Positions 20,606-30,200 of a stretch of 64,000 bases of DNA are shown in pieces. The number at the start of each line of letters is the position of its first letter. Position 1 is the stretch's first letter. The translations under genes and the position numbers were made by a program. The notes under the pieces are model-generated. The model was not told where the DNA came from, did no database searches, and worked only from the letters and a program-made list of their open reading frames with translations. Origin of the DNA: Ramlibacter sp. Leaf400 (GTDB taxonomy: Bacteria; Pseudomonadota; Gammaproteobacteria; Burkholderiales; Burkholderiaceae_C); contig NZ_LMQL01000010.1 in assembly GCF_001424545.1 (NCBI RefSeq), forward strand, positions 124,874 through 188,873. The letters are read 5' to 3'.

Positions 20606-21882
20606 AAGTCCTGGTCATCGGCGGCGGCGGCCGCGAACACGCGCTGGCCTGGAAGCTGGCGCAGTCCAAGAAGATCCAGAAGATCTACGTGGCGCCGGGC
20701 AACGGCGGCACGGCGCTCGATCCGCGCCTGGAGAACATCCCCATCACCGACGTCGCCGCGCTGCGCGACTGGGCGCTGGCCCAGAAGATCGCGCTGACGG
20801 TCGTCGGGCCGGAAGCGCCGCTGGCGGCCGGCGTGGTGGACGATTTCCGCGCCCACGGGCTGCGCGTGTTCGGCCCGACCCGGGCCGCGGCGCAGCTGGA
20901 GAGCTCCAAGGCCTTCTCCAAGGCCTTCATGCAGCGGCACGGCATCCCGACCGCGGCCTACCAGACCTTCACCGACCGCGCCGAGGCCCACGCCTACGTG
21001 GACCGCCAGGGGGCGCCCATCGTGGTCAAGGCCGACGGCCTGGCGGCGGGCAAGGGCGTGGTGGTGGCCATGACGGCGGCCGAAGCGCACGAAGCGATCG
21101 ACTTCATGCTGCTGGACAACCGGCTGGGCGTGGCCCACAACGAAGGCGGCGCCCGCGTGGTGATCGAGGAGTTCCTGCAGGGCGAGGAGGCCAGCTTCAT
21201 CGTCCTGTGCGACGGCCGCAACGTGACGCCGCTGGCCACCAGCCAGGACCACAAGCGCCTGCAGGACGGCGATGCCGGCCCCAACACGGGCGGCATGGGC
21301 GCGTATTCGCCGGCCCCGGTGGTGACGCCGGCCGTCCACGCCCGCGCGATGCGCGAGGTGATCCTGCCCACCGTGCGCGGGATGGAGAAGGACGGCATCC
21401 CCTACACCGGCTTCCTCTACGCCGGCCTGATGGTCGACCCCAAGGGCCAGGTCAAGACGCTGGAATTCAACTGCCGCATGGGCGATCCCGAGACCCAGCC
21501 CATCATGCTGCGGCTCAAGTCCGACCTGTACGACGTGATGATGGCCGCGACCTCCGGCACGCTCGACCAGGTCGAGCTGCAGTGGGACCGCCGCACCGCG
21601 CTGGGCGTGGTGATGGCCGCCGCCGGCTACCCGCTCAACCCGCGCAAGGGCGACGTGGTCAGCGGCCTGCCGCGCGAGGCGGAGGACGCGGTGGTTTTCC
21701 ATGCCGGCACCCTGCCGCGCGACAAGGAGGTCGTCACCTCGGGCGGGCGGGTGCTGTGCGTCACCGCGCTGGCCGACTCCGTCAGGGCCGCCCAGCAGCG
21801 CGCCTACGAGGTGGTGCAGGGCATCCGCTTCGAAGGCGCCCAGTTCCGCCGGGACATCGGCCACCGGGCCGTGCGCGGCTGA
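20602..21882 (+). CDS. purD: Phosphoribosylamine-glycine ligase
   Basis: GAR synthetase, second step of de novo purine synthesis (phosphoribosylamine + glycine + ATP). The 426 residues have the N-terminal motif [18 protein letters not shown], the ATP-grasp domain ([20 protein letters not shown]) and the metal-binding [13 protein letters not shown]. The ATG at 20602 overlaps the preceding stop by four bases and the TGA overlaps the hemF ATG by one. It is not accompanied by other pur genes. Confidence 0.97.
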   Translation: MKVLVIGGGGREHALAWKLAQSKKIQKIYVAPGNGGTALDPRLENIPITDVAALRDWALAQKIALTVVGPEAPLAAGVVDDFRAHGLRVFGPTRAAAQLESSKAFSKAFMQRHGIPTAAYQTFTDRAEAHAYVDRQGAPIVVKADGLAAGKGVVVAMTAAEAHEAIDFMLLDNRLGVAHNEGGARVVIEEFLQGEEASFIVLCDGRNVTPLATSQDHKRLQDGDAGPNTGGMGAYSPAPVVTPAVHARAMREVILPTVRGMEKDGIPYTGFLYAGLMVDPKGQVKTLEFNCRMGDPETQPIMLRLKSDLYDVMMAATSGTLDQVELQWDRRTALGVVMAAAGYPLNPRKGDVVSGLPREAEDAVVFHAGTLPRDKEVVTSGGRVLCVTALADSVRAAQQRAYEVVQGIRFEGAQFRRDIGHRAVRG

Positions 21883-22793
21883 TGCAGCAAGTCGACGCCG
21901 TCCGCGCCTACCTGCTGGACCTGCAGGCGCGCATCACCTCGGCCTGCACCGCCATCGACGGCACGGCCTTCCTGCGCGACGCGTGGGAGAAGGCGCCGGG
22001 CGAGCCGCTGCAGGGCAACGGCGTCACCATGATCCTGGAGCAGGGGCCGGTGCTCGAGCGCGCCGGCTGCGGCTTCTCGCACGTGCGCGGGCCGCGCCTG
22101 CCGCCCTCGGCCACGCAGCACCGGCCCGAGCTGGCCGGCGCGCCTTTCGAGGCCCTCGGCGTGTCGCTGGTGTTCCATCCCCGCAACCCGTACGCGCCCA
22201 CCGTGCACATGAACGTGCGCATGATTTCTGCCGCCCCGGCGGGCGGCGAGCCGGCTTTCTGGTTCGGCGGCGGCATGGACCTCACGCCCAGCTACGGTTT
22301 CGACGAGGACGCCGTCCACTTTCACGAGGCCTGCCGGCAGGCGCTGGAGCCCTTCGGTGCGGACAAGCATCCGCGCTTCAAGAAGTGGTGCGACGACTAC
22401 TTCTGCCTCAAGCACCGCAACGAGCAGCGCGGCATCGGCGGCATCTTCTTCGACGACGTGTCGGAGCTCGGCTTCGAGGGCGGCTTCGCGCTGATCCGCT
22501 CGGTGGGCGATGCGTTCCTGGGCGCCTACCTGCCCATTCTGGAGCGGCGCAAGGACCTGGCTTACGGTGAGCGCGAGCGGGACTTCCAGCTCTACCGGCG
22601 CGGACGCTACGTCGAGTTCAACCTGGTGTGGGACCGCGGCACGCACTTCGGCCTGCAGTCGGGCGGGCGCACGGAGTCCATCCTGCTGTCCATGCCGCCG
22701 CTGTGCAGCTGGGCCTACCGGCAGGAGCCGGCGGCCGGCACGCCGGAGGCGCAGCTCTACACCCGGTACCTGCAGCCGCGGGAGTGGGTTTGA
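21882..22793 (+). CDS. hemF: Oxygen-dependent coproporphyrinogen III oxidase
   Basis: Aerobic haem synthesis enzyme: coproporphyrinogen III + O2 to protoporphyrinogen IX. 303 residues, normal for HemF. The family signatures [16 protein letters not shown] and [18 protein letters not shown] are present, as is the C-terminal [21 protein letters not shown]. The ATG at 21882 shares one base with the purD stop. The oxygen-dependent form implies an aerobic or facultative lifestyle. Confidence 0.97.
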   Translation: MQQVDAVRAYLLDLQARITSACTAIDGTAFLRDAWEKAPGEPLQGNGVTMILEQGPVLERAGCGFSHVRGPRLPPSATQHRPELAGAPFEALGVSLVFHPRNPYAPTVHMNVRMISAAPAGGEPAFWFGGGMDLTPSYGFDEDAVHFHEACRQALEPFGADKHPRFKKWCDDYFCLKHRNEQRGIGGIFFDDVSELGFEGGFALIRSVGDAFLGAYLPILERRKDLAYGERERDFQLYRRGRYVEFNLVWDRGTHFGLQSGGRTESILLSMPPLCSWAYRQEPAAGTPEAQLYTRYLQPREWV

Positions 22794-23407
22794 ACGCGCT
22801 CCACGGCCCGTCGCCGCGGCTGGGCATCTTCGGCGGGGCGTTCGATCCGCCGCACTTGGCCCATGTCGCGCTCGCCCGCGCCGCGGTCGAGCAACTTGGC
22901 CTCACCGAACTGAGGGTGCTGCCCACGGGGCAGGCCTGGCACAAGGCCCGCACGCTCACGGAGGGCACGCACCGTCTGGCGATGGCGCGGGAAGCTTTCC
23001 GGGAAGTGCCGCATGCCGTGGTCGATGACCGCGAGTTGCGCCGGGCCGGTCCCACCTACACCGTCGATACGCTGCGCCAGCTCAAGGGCGAATTCCCGCG
23101 GGCCGAACTGGTGCTGGTGATCGGCGCCGACCAGGCCGAAGCCCTGGACAGCTGGCGCGAGAGCGGCGAGATCCTGAAGCTGGCCACGGTGGCCGTGGCC
23201 GCCCGGGCGCGCCCCGATCCCGATGCCTTGCCCTTCGACACCACCCGCCTGCCGGGCGCGCGTGTCGCCGCGGTCGAGCTCCCGTCCATGCCCGTCAGCG
23301 CCACCCAGGTGCGCGCGCGGGTCGCGGCCGGGGAAGGGGTCGGCCATCTGGTTCCCCCCGGCGTCGCAAGTTATATTGCCCGGCACCACCTCTATACGAA
23401 GACCTGA
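22790..23407 (+). CDS. nadD: Nicotinate-nucleotide adenylyltransferase
   Basis: Makes nicotinate adenine dinucleotide from NaMN and ATP in NAD synthesis. About 205 residues: [15 protein letters not shown] carries the nucleotidyltransferase HxGH-type motif and SATQVRARV the ISSTxxR-type motif. There is no ATG; the TTG at 22790 forms a four-base overlap with the hemF stop, and a GTG at 22784 is an alternative. The gene ends in a one-base TGATG overlap with rsfS. The pairing nadD-rsfS is widely conserved. Confidence 0.93.
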   Translation: MNALHGPSPRLGIFGGAFDPPHLAHVALARAAVEQLGLTELRVLPTGQAWHKARTLTEGTHRLAMAREAFREVPHAVVDDRELRRAGPTYTVDTLRQLKGEFPRAELVLVIGADQAEALDSWRESGEILKLATVAVAARARPDPDALPFDTTRLPGARVAAVELPSMPVSATQVRARVAAGEGVGHLVPPGVASYIARHHLYTKT

Positions 23408-24135
23408 TGACCCAAGAAAGCAGCGCGAAGAAAGACACCCAGCGGCTCCAGCGAGCCATCGTCGATGGACTGGAGGACGTCAAAGCGCAGGACATCCAGG
23501 TTTTCAACACCGAGCACCTCTCGCCATTGTTCGAGCGAGTGATCGTGGCCTCGGGCACCTCGAACCGCCAGACCAAGGCGCTGGCCGCCAGCGTCCGCGA
23601 TGCGGTGCGCGAGGCGGGTTTTCCCAAGCCGCGCGTGGAAGGCGAGGAAAACGGCGAATGGATCATCGTGGACTGCGGCGCCGCGGTCGCGCACATCATG
23701 CAGCCGGCGATCCGCCACTACTACCACCTGGAAGAAATCTGGGGCGAGAAGCCGATCCGCCTGAAGTTCGGCGCGCCCAGGCCGCTCAACGCCGCTCTCG
23801 ATCCTGCTCCCGCGGCGAAGAAGGCGCCCGCCAAGACCAGCCTCAGGCGCAGCAGCGCCGCCAAGGCCGCCGCGAAGGCGGACCGGGCTGAGCAGGTGCG
23901 TGCCCCGGTGAAGGCGGCCGCGAAGGCGGCGGCCAAGGCGCCGGGCAGGGCGCCTGCGAAGCCTCCCGCCAAGGCCGCTGCCAAGGCGCCTGCGAAAGCG
24001 CCCGCGAAGAAGGCCGCTCCGCGCGCCGCCGCGAAGCCCGCGGGCAAGACGCCTGCCAAGGCGCCCGCCAAGAAAACCCCCACCAAGACCGCGGCGAAGA
24101 AGACGACCGCCAAGAGCCCCTCGCGCAAGGCATGA
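23407..24135 (+). CDS. rsfS: Ribosome silencing factor RsfS with histone H1-like tail
   Basis: Residues 1-~122 form a normal RsfS/Iojap domain ([55 protein letters not shown]), which binds ribosomal protein uL14 and blocks subunit joining in starvation. The protein then runs to 242 residues; residues ~130-242 are almost only Ala, Lys, Pro and Arg in AAKAPAK-type repeats, like histone H1-like or AlgP tails. E. coli RsfS is only ~105 residues. The tail is in one frame up to the four-base overlap with rlmH, so it is not an obvious frameshift artefact. It could bind rRNA, DNA or polyphosphate (inference). Confidence 0.93.
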   Translation: MTQESSAKKDTQRLQRAIVDGLEDVKAQDIQVFNTEHLSPLFERVIVASGTSNRQTKALAASVRDAVREAGFPKPRVEGEENGEWIIVDCGAAVAHIMQPAIRHYYHLEEIWGEKPIRLKFGAPRPLNAALDPAPAAKKAPAKTSLRRSSAAKAAAKADRAEQVRAPVKAAAKAAAKAPGRAPAKPPAKAAAKAPAKAPAKKAAPRAAAKPAGKTPAKAPAKKTPTKTAAKKTTAKSPSRKA

Positions 24136-24599
24136 GGCTGGTCGTGGTCGCGGTGGGCCAGCGCGTGCCCGACTGGGCGGCCACGGCCTGGGACGACTAC
24201 GCGAAGCGCTTTCCGCCCGAGCTGCGGCTGGAGCTCAAGGCGGTCAAGACCGAGCCGCGCGCATCACGCACCACCGAGCAGCTGCTGGCGGCCGAGCGCG
24301 AGCGCATCGAAGCCGCCATCCCGCGCGGCGCCCGGGTGGTGGCACTCGATGAGCGCGGCACGTCCCTGGCCACGACGGCGCTGGCGGCCAAGCTCAAGGC
24401 CTGGCAGCTGGACGCCGCCGACGTCGCGCTGGTCATCGGCGGGCCGGACGGACTCGATCCCGCCTTCCGGGCCGGCGCGCACGAGCGCATCCGCCTGTCG
24501 GACCTCACGCTGCCGCACGCCATGGTGCGCGTGCTGCTGGCCGAGCAGCTGTACCGCGCCTGGTCGATCAACGCGGGCCACCCTTACCACCGTGAGTGA
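24132..24599 (+). CDS. rlmH: 23S rRNA (pseudouridine1915-N3)-methyltransferase RlmH
   Basis: SPOUT-class methyltransferase that modifies pseudouridine 1915 in helix 69 of 23S rRNA. 155 residues, as expected. The N-terminus [35 protein letters not shown], the SAM-binding knot [16 protein letters not shown], and the C-terminus [20 protein letters not shown] are all typical. The ATG overlaps the rsfS stop by four bases, and maf starts inside its last codons (8-base overlap). Confidence 0.97.
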   Translation: MRLVVVAVGQRVPDWAATAWDDYAKRFPPELRLELKAVKTEPRASRTTEQLLAAERERIEAAIPRGARVVALDERGTSLATTALAAKLKAWQLDAADVALVIGGPDGLDPAFRAGAHERIRLSDLTLPHAMVRVLLAEQLYRAWSINAGHPYHRE

Positions 24600-25194
24600 C
24601 TTCATCTACCTGGCGTCGCAGAGCCCGCGGCGCCGCCAGCTGCTGGAGCAGCTGGGCGTGCGCTACGAGCTGCTGCTGCCCGGTGCCCACGAGGACGCGG
24701 AATCCATCGAAGCCGTGCTGCCGGGCGAGGCCCCCGCGCGCTACGTGCGCCGCGTCACAGGCCTGAAGCTGGACGCCGCGGTGCGGCGCCTGTGCGATCG
24801 CGGCTTGCCCCCCGCACCCGTGCTGTGCTCCGACACCACCGTGGCGCTCGGCCGCTCCATCTACGGCAAGCCGGCGAACGAGCGCGATGCCGCGCGCATG
24901 CTGCGGGAGCTGTCCGGCAACACGCACCGCGTGCTGACCGCGGTGGCCGTGCAGAAGGGCGCGCGTCGCCACGAAGCCCTGAGCGATTCGCGGGTGAGCT
25001 TCTCGGACCTTTCGCCGCGCCGCATCCGCGAGTACGTCGCCAGCGGCGAGCCGATGGGCAAGGCCGGCGCCTATGCGGTGCAAGGACGTGCGGCCGCTTT
25101 CATCACGGGGATCCGGGGCTCCTATCCCGGGATCATGGGCTTGCCGCTCTACGAGACGGCGCAGCTGCTGCGGGCCGTCGGTTTCCGCCTCTAG
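24592..25194 (+). CDS. maf: Maf-like nucleoside triphosphate pyrophosphatase
   Basis: House-cleaning nucleotide pyrophosphatase of the Maf/YhdE family (dTTP/UTP or modified nucleotides). 200 residues from the GTG at 24592, which overlaps rlmH by eight bases. The motifs [18 protein letters not shown], the catalytic CSDTTVALG, the GKP segment and GYAVQG-like [13 protein letters not shown] are present. The stop TAG overlaps, in convergent orientation, the end of the PAS protein gene by four bases. In many related genomes rng follows maf directly; here it is 8.5 kb further on. Confidence 0.93.
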   Translation: MSDFIYLASQSPRRRQLLEQLGVRYELLLPGAHEDAESIEAVLPGEAPARYVRRVTGLKLDAAVRRLCDRGLPPAPVLCSDTTVALGRSIYGKPANERDAARMLRELSGNTHRVLTAVAVQKGARRHEALSDSRVSFSDLSPRRIREYVASGEPMGKAGAYAVQGRAAAFITGIRGSYPGIMGLPLYETAQLLRAVGFRL

Positions 25195-26624
25195 TCCGCT
25201 TCGGGACGCAGCGAACCCAGCGGAAGCGCCTCGGGCACGAGGCCGACCACCTGCCCACGCGCGTCGAACACCGGCCGGATGATGAAGCGGAACAGCTGGC
25301 GGCCCCCGGGCAGGTTGGCTTCTCGTTCCAGGCGGACCGTCTGGCCCGCCCGCGCCTGCCGGACCGCATCGCGGACGATCTCCGCCAGGCCGGGCGTGGC
25401 GCTGAACCAGAGGGTCTCGCTGAACTCGCGGCCGACGACGTCGCCCAACGCACAGCCGATCGCCGCCAGTGAGGCGGGGTTGGCGTCCAGCACCATGCCG
25501 TCGGGGTCGAGGTAGCCCTGGAAGATCAGGTCCGTGTCGAAGGTCGCTCGCAGGCGCGTCGCCACGGCGGCTTCCTTGTCCAGCGCCTGGCTCAGCTCCG
25601 CGGTGCGCTGCTTCACGTGGGCTTCCAGCGTTTCGTTGAAGCGCCGCAGCGCCTGCTGGCTGCGCTTCTCGGCCTCGATCATGGCGGCCAGGCGCGCGCG
25701 TTCCTCGCCCAGCTGCCAGTTGGCCAGCCGCAGCGCGTGCTCGGCCCGGGCGCGGTCCGTGACGTCGGTGGCCAGCACGAAGACGCCGTCCACTCGGCCC
25801 GCCTGGTCGCGCACGGGTTCGTAAACGAAGTCCACCAAGCGGTCCTCGCCGCCTTCGCCCGAGCCCTGCCGCAGCTTCACCGGCACGCCGGTGCCCACGT
25901 ACGGCGCGCCGCTGACGTACACCGAGTCGAGCAGGCGCACGAAGCCCTGCTCGGAAACTTCCGGCAGCGCCTTCGCGACTTCGAGGCCGGTGACGTCGCG
26001 GCCGCCCACCAGCCGCAGGTAGGCATCGTTGGTGAACTCGAACACGTGGCGGGGACCGCGCAGCAAGGCGACCGCCGCCGGCGCCTGCCGGAAGTACTCG
26101 CGCCAGCGGCGAAGCTCATCTTCGCGCTCGCGCCGCGCCAGCATCACGTGGGTGATCTCGTGGCCCTGGTTGAAGACACCGCCGATGCGATGGTCGGCGT
26201 GGCGGATGGCGGTGAAGCTGTAGTTCCACCAGGTCTCGCCGGGGCGGCCGCCGCGCACCATGGGCAGCATCTGCTCGTAGAGCGCGAGGCCTTCGCCCGT
26301 GTGCAGCACCCGCTGGAACTGCGGGCCGACGATGTCCCAGATGTCGCTCCAGCCCTCGCGCGCGGGCATCCCGAGAATCGCGGGATGCTTCTCGGCCGGG
26401 ATCACGGACCAGGCATCGTTGTAGAGGATGTGCAGCTCCTCGCCCCAGTAGATGGCCGTCGGGAAGCTGGAGTTGAGGCACAGGCTCAATGCCATGCGCA
26501 GGGCGCCGGGCCACTGTTCCGGCGGGCCCAGGGGATGCCGGGCCCAGTCGTACGCGCGGATGCGCTCACCCATGGCGCCGCCGCCCTGGAGAAATTCGAG
26601 TTCGACGCGGGCGGGCTGGTTCAA
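25191..26624 (-). CDS. PAS-domain protein without an output domain
   Basis: 477 residues, predicted cytoplasmic. An N-terminal PAS-like module (about 17-160: RIRAYDWARHPLGPPEQWP, AIYWGEELHILYNDAW) is the sort found at the start of hybrid histidine kinases. A second PAS (~175-290, ending FVLATDVTDRARAEHAL) follows, then a long coiled coil (~290-358) and a third PAS (~360-470). There it stops: there is no HisKA, HATPase, GGDEF, EAL or HTH domain, and the maf gene occupies the continuing DNA, so the output domain was not simply lost by a late frameshift. Possible sensor or scaffold for a partner in trans. A second in-frame ATG is at residue 18. Confidence 0.82.
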   Translation of the reverse strand: MNQPARVELEFLQGGGAMGERIRAYDWARHPLGPPEQWPGALRMALSLCLNSSFPTAIYWGEELHILYNDAWSVIPAEKHPAILGMPAREGWSDIWDIVGPQFQRVLHTGEGLALYEQMLPMVRGGRPGETWWNYSFTAIRHADHRIGGVFNQGHEITHVMLARREREDELRRWREYFRQAPAAVALLRGPRHVFEFTNDAYLRLVGGRDVTGLEVAKALPEVSEQGFVRLLDSVYVSGAPYVGTGVPVKLRQGSGEGGEDRLVDFVYEPVRDQAGRVDGVFVLATDVTDRARAEHALRLANWQLGEERARLAAMIEAEKRSQQALRRFNETLEAHVKQRTAELSQALDKEAAVATRLRATFDTDLIFQGYLDPDGMVLDANPASLAAIGCALGDVVGREFSETLWFSATPGLAEIVRDAVRQARAGQTVRLEREANLPGGRQLFRFIIRPVFDARGQVVGLVPEALPLGSLRPEAD

Positions 26625-26728
26625 GGCGGGCGGACGGAAGCGGCCCAGTGTAGCGGGCCGGGCTTCCCGTCTCGGCCTGCAAAACTCATCGGCTCAACCG
26701 CCGGCCGGACGCAGCTGCTGGCCCGCGG

Positions 26729-27238
26729 CTACTTCCAGCAGGGGTCGCGCAGGCTGTTCTGGGTGACGCCGCCGACGATGACGCTTCGCATGCCCAGCGA
26801 ATCGATGGCGAAGGTTCCGCACTTGTCGGCCGCCATGGGGCCGCCGGGTACCGGCTTCATGCGCAGTTCGAAGTTCGTCCGCGTCAGCGTTCCCGGCGGT
26901 ATTTCCAGCGTGTAGACGGCATCGCTGTCGGCGGGCGACTTCTTGAGGTTGGCGGGAACCTGGTCGAGCACGGCGTTGTTCGCCCGGTCTGCCTGGTAAT
27001 CGTCGTTCGCCGCATAGAACCGCTGCATGAACTGGGCGACCTGGAGCAGCTGCGTTCGTGCGTCTGCTCGTCTCGCCCTTGCAACGTGCTCGGTATACGA
27101 AGGCAGCGCAATCGCGACCAGGATCGACACGATGGAAACGACCACCATCAGTTCGATGAGCGTGAGACCGGCGCAGGGATGCGTGCGGGCCTGGACGCCT
27201 GGTGCGGGTGAAACTCGTGCTTCGTGTCCGTTACGCAT
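26729..27238 (-). CDS. pilE: Type IV pilin-like protein PilE
   Basis: 169 residues. A 24-residue basic leader ends in CAG before LTLIELMVVVSIVSILVAIA, so prepilin peptidase would cut between Gly and Leu and leave Glu at position +5. The pilin helix continues into a short globular domain with Cys near the C-terminus (DKCGTF ... RDPCWK) that could form the D-region disulfide. It is the last gene of the fimT-pilV-pilW-pilX-pilY1-pilE operon, starting five bases after the pilY1 stop. It is a minor (PilE-type) pilin by position, not the major subunit. Confidence 0.88.
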   Translation of the reverse strand: MRNGHEARVSPAPGVQARTHPCAGLTLIELMVVVSIVSILVAIALPSYTEHVARARRADARTQLLQVAQFMQRFYAANDDYQADRANNAVLDQVPANLKKSPADSDAVYTLEIPPGTLTRTNFELRMKPVPGGPMAADKCGTFAIDSLGMRSVIVGGVTQNSLRDPCWK

Positions 27239-27243
27239 GTCGA

Positions 27244-30200
27244 TCACCGCATGAAGAGTTGTCGCCAGCTGCGCGACTTGATCCCGGCGGTCGGGGTGAC
27301 GGGGCAGGCCGCTGCGCCGAGCTGTCCGCACTGCAGGCGAATCTGCGTGCAAATGGACTGGGCGGTTTCGATGCACAGCCGGTTGCTGTTCGCTGGGGAC
27401 TGCAGACGGATCGGGGAAGGCCTGCCGTCTACCGCATCGCGGTAGCCGCCCACAACGACATCCGTGTCATTGATCAGGCCATCACTATTGGTGTCGAGCG
27501 CGGCGATGGTCGGCCCCGACCCGGTGACACCGTCAATGATGTAGACCCAGCCGGACCCGCTGCCAGTGGCGACACAGACGTCCGGAGGCGCGGAGCTCTC
27601 AGGAGAGAGGGTGCTGGCCAGCAGGAAGGTCCCCGCCAGCAGCTCCAGCGGGTTGATCATCCTCTGTCCGGCGTTGGGCAGGTCCAGGTACCAGCCGCGC
27701 AGGCCGCTCCCCGCGCCGTCCCCCCATGCCACCGGACCGGAAGAGACAGTGAAGTACTGCGCCTGTCCGATGGTTGTGGTGGTGATCGTGCGTTGCACAA
27801 GGCGACCGGTGCCGCTGATCGACGCCCCCGGAGGTGTGCTGGTGGCGCCGAACGGCTGCGCGTCCCAGATCCCGTACAGCCGCTGGGGGGTGTACGGCGA
27901 CGACGCATCGCTGGTTTCGAAGAACTTGCCGGTCCCGAAGACGACCACATGACCGCGGTCCGGGTGCGGCACCACCGTTGGTGGGGCGGTGATCGGCTGT
28001 CCGCTGCCGGCCGCGTACAGTTGAGCGCCACCCAGTCCCACCCGCCAGTTGGCGGGGGCGCCGGTCAGGTCCAGCTTCCAGATATTGCCCAGCAGATCGC
28101 CTGCATAGGCACCGATGACCCGGCGGCTGCCATCTTGGACCAGCCTCACTCCGCCCATGCCGTTACCCGGGCCCGTGTGCGTGATGAACTCCGCCATCAA
28201 CTGTCCGGTGTGAAGGTTGACGACGAACAAGGACGCGTAGCCGTTGACGCTGCCGAACCCATTGCCGAAGACAGCGATCCAGTGCCCGCCGGCGGTAACG
28301 CCCGTCTGAACCTCGCTGAGAACATGCCCGAGGTTCGCGAATCCTGTTGTCGAATCGCTGACCTCCCACAGGACGTTGCCCGGCTGCAAATTGCCGGAAT
28401 CGGTCACGTCCAATGCATATACCGCCTTCGCGCCGGCCCCCGTGCTGCCGACGAGCAGGTTGCGCCAGGAGCCGCCCAGGTAAGCGTCGGTCTCGGACTG
28501 CGGACCATCAACGAAGTAGCGATGCCGGAATCCCGGAGGGGGCTCTGCCAGCCTGTGAAGATTCGGCCAGACTGCCCTGGGAACGTAGGCGAAAATCTCC
28601 ACGCCGTCGCTGTCCCGGAAGGCGTGCAGCATGCCGTCGTTCGCACCGACGAAGAGCACGCCCGGGCGGGCCATCTTGACGATCATGAATTCCCGGTAGT
28701 CGCCGAGGCCGAGGGAGTCGTAGCCCAGGTCCACGTTGTCGCGTACGTACACCGGGTTCGCGTTGACGATATCGCCCAGGCGCGCCGTCCTGTTGCGCAT
28801 GAATCCGCCCTTGCGAATCTCCTGGTTCGTGTCGCCCCGGATGTAGTTGACCAGGCTCGCGGGCAAACCCGTCGCTGCTGCATCGAAGTTGGCACCGGTG
28901 GTTCCGGTCCAGGTGGCGATGTTGCGAGCGCTGTGGGAGGGAATCGTGCTGATCGGATCGCCATTGGAGTCGGTGCCGCGTTCGACTTCCCAGTGAACCA
29001 AGCGGGGGTTTTTCTCGTTGCCGGTCACCGCATCCAGTTCCACCGCGGACAGCCTGCCGGACCAGATGCCCGGCACGTACTCGGGCTTGTACTTGCGGGT
29101 GCCGTTGCGCAGGAAAACAGCCGATACCGCCACCCCTGATTGCGTCTGCGGCGTGCCTGCCACGCCGCTGAGCACCCGCGAGATGGAATCCGTCAGCTCC
29201 TGGGCGTTCCTCGCATTGATCAACTCGCCCCGACCGTTGATCGTTGCGTGCCACGTGTCGTCGATGGTGCTGGGTGTGTTGGAGACCGGGGTCGGCCAGT
29301 TCTGGGTTCCGTTGTACAGACTCTGCGTGACGGCCGCAGTTCTCGGAAGGTCGCCAAGCAGCCCGAGCGTCACCGCGTAGAAGGATGTGTTCTGCCACGT
29401 CGAAGGATTCAGTCCCGCGGCGGTCTGCACCTGCGGCACTCGGTTCGGCAGGTCCTGGCGCAGGTCGGTGCCCCAGTAATACATCGCGATGTCCGCTAGG
29501 GTGTTGGACGCGGAATCGGTAAAGGGCGCTGTGGCGTCCTGGGTGTAGTCCGGACCGGCCACCTGCGGAACGCTGATCCTCGTGGAATCGAAGTTCCCGA
29601 TATTGGAGGGGCCACCGATGTTCCAGTACCCGTCCGTGACCAGCAAGGTGAAAGAGCGGCGGCAACTGGCGTGATCCGTCGGCAGTTCCGCCGCCCCGGG
29701 GCCGGTCGGTCCGCCTGACGGGCTCGACACCGTGATCGAACTCGGGTTTGGCGTCGTGGCCCACGGTCCGTCACTGTCGGTGCGGCGAAAGTAGTTCCCT
29801 GCTCTGGCGACTGCCCATTTGTTGGGCGTGCCGTTAGCGTACGTACGGCTGTACAACCAGTTGAAAAAGCGATCCTTGCCGCCGCCTCCGCCATCGCTGT
29901 AGCTCGAGACGCCGGCGGTCAGCATACCGGCGTTGTAGACCTGGTAGATTTCGCCCCAGCCCAGCCGGATGGAGTCTGCCACTACAGGTTGCAGGGCGAA
30001 ACCGAGACCGGTTTCGGCCATCAAGGCGCGGGACCGGTACCACTTCCTCCACCTCATGTAGTTCGCACGTTCTTCGAACAGGGTGCACGCAGTGGCGCCC
30101 ACGCAATCGGTCCGGTTGACGAACTTGGGCATGAGCGTGGTGAGTGGTGGAGACACTCGCGCGTCGATGTTCTGGGGATAGGGCGCGGTGCTGCCCGGCA

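Noticed and set aside
23790..24132. Frameshift explaining the RsfS tail
   Set aside because: The frame remains open to a normal ATGA junction with rlmH and the Lys/Ala composition is consistent throughout; a frame change is not needed, although resequencing would settle it.
25191..25400. PAS gene truncated by a point frameshift from a histidine kinase
   Set aside because: The DNA beyond its stop is the intact maf coding region, so there is no remnant of a kinase domain in any frame.
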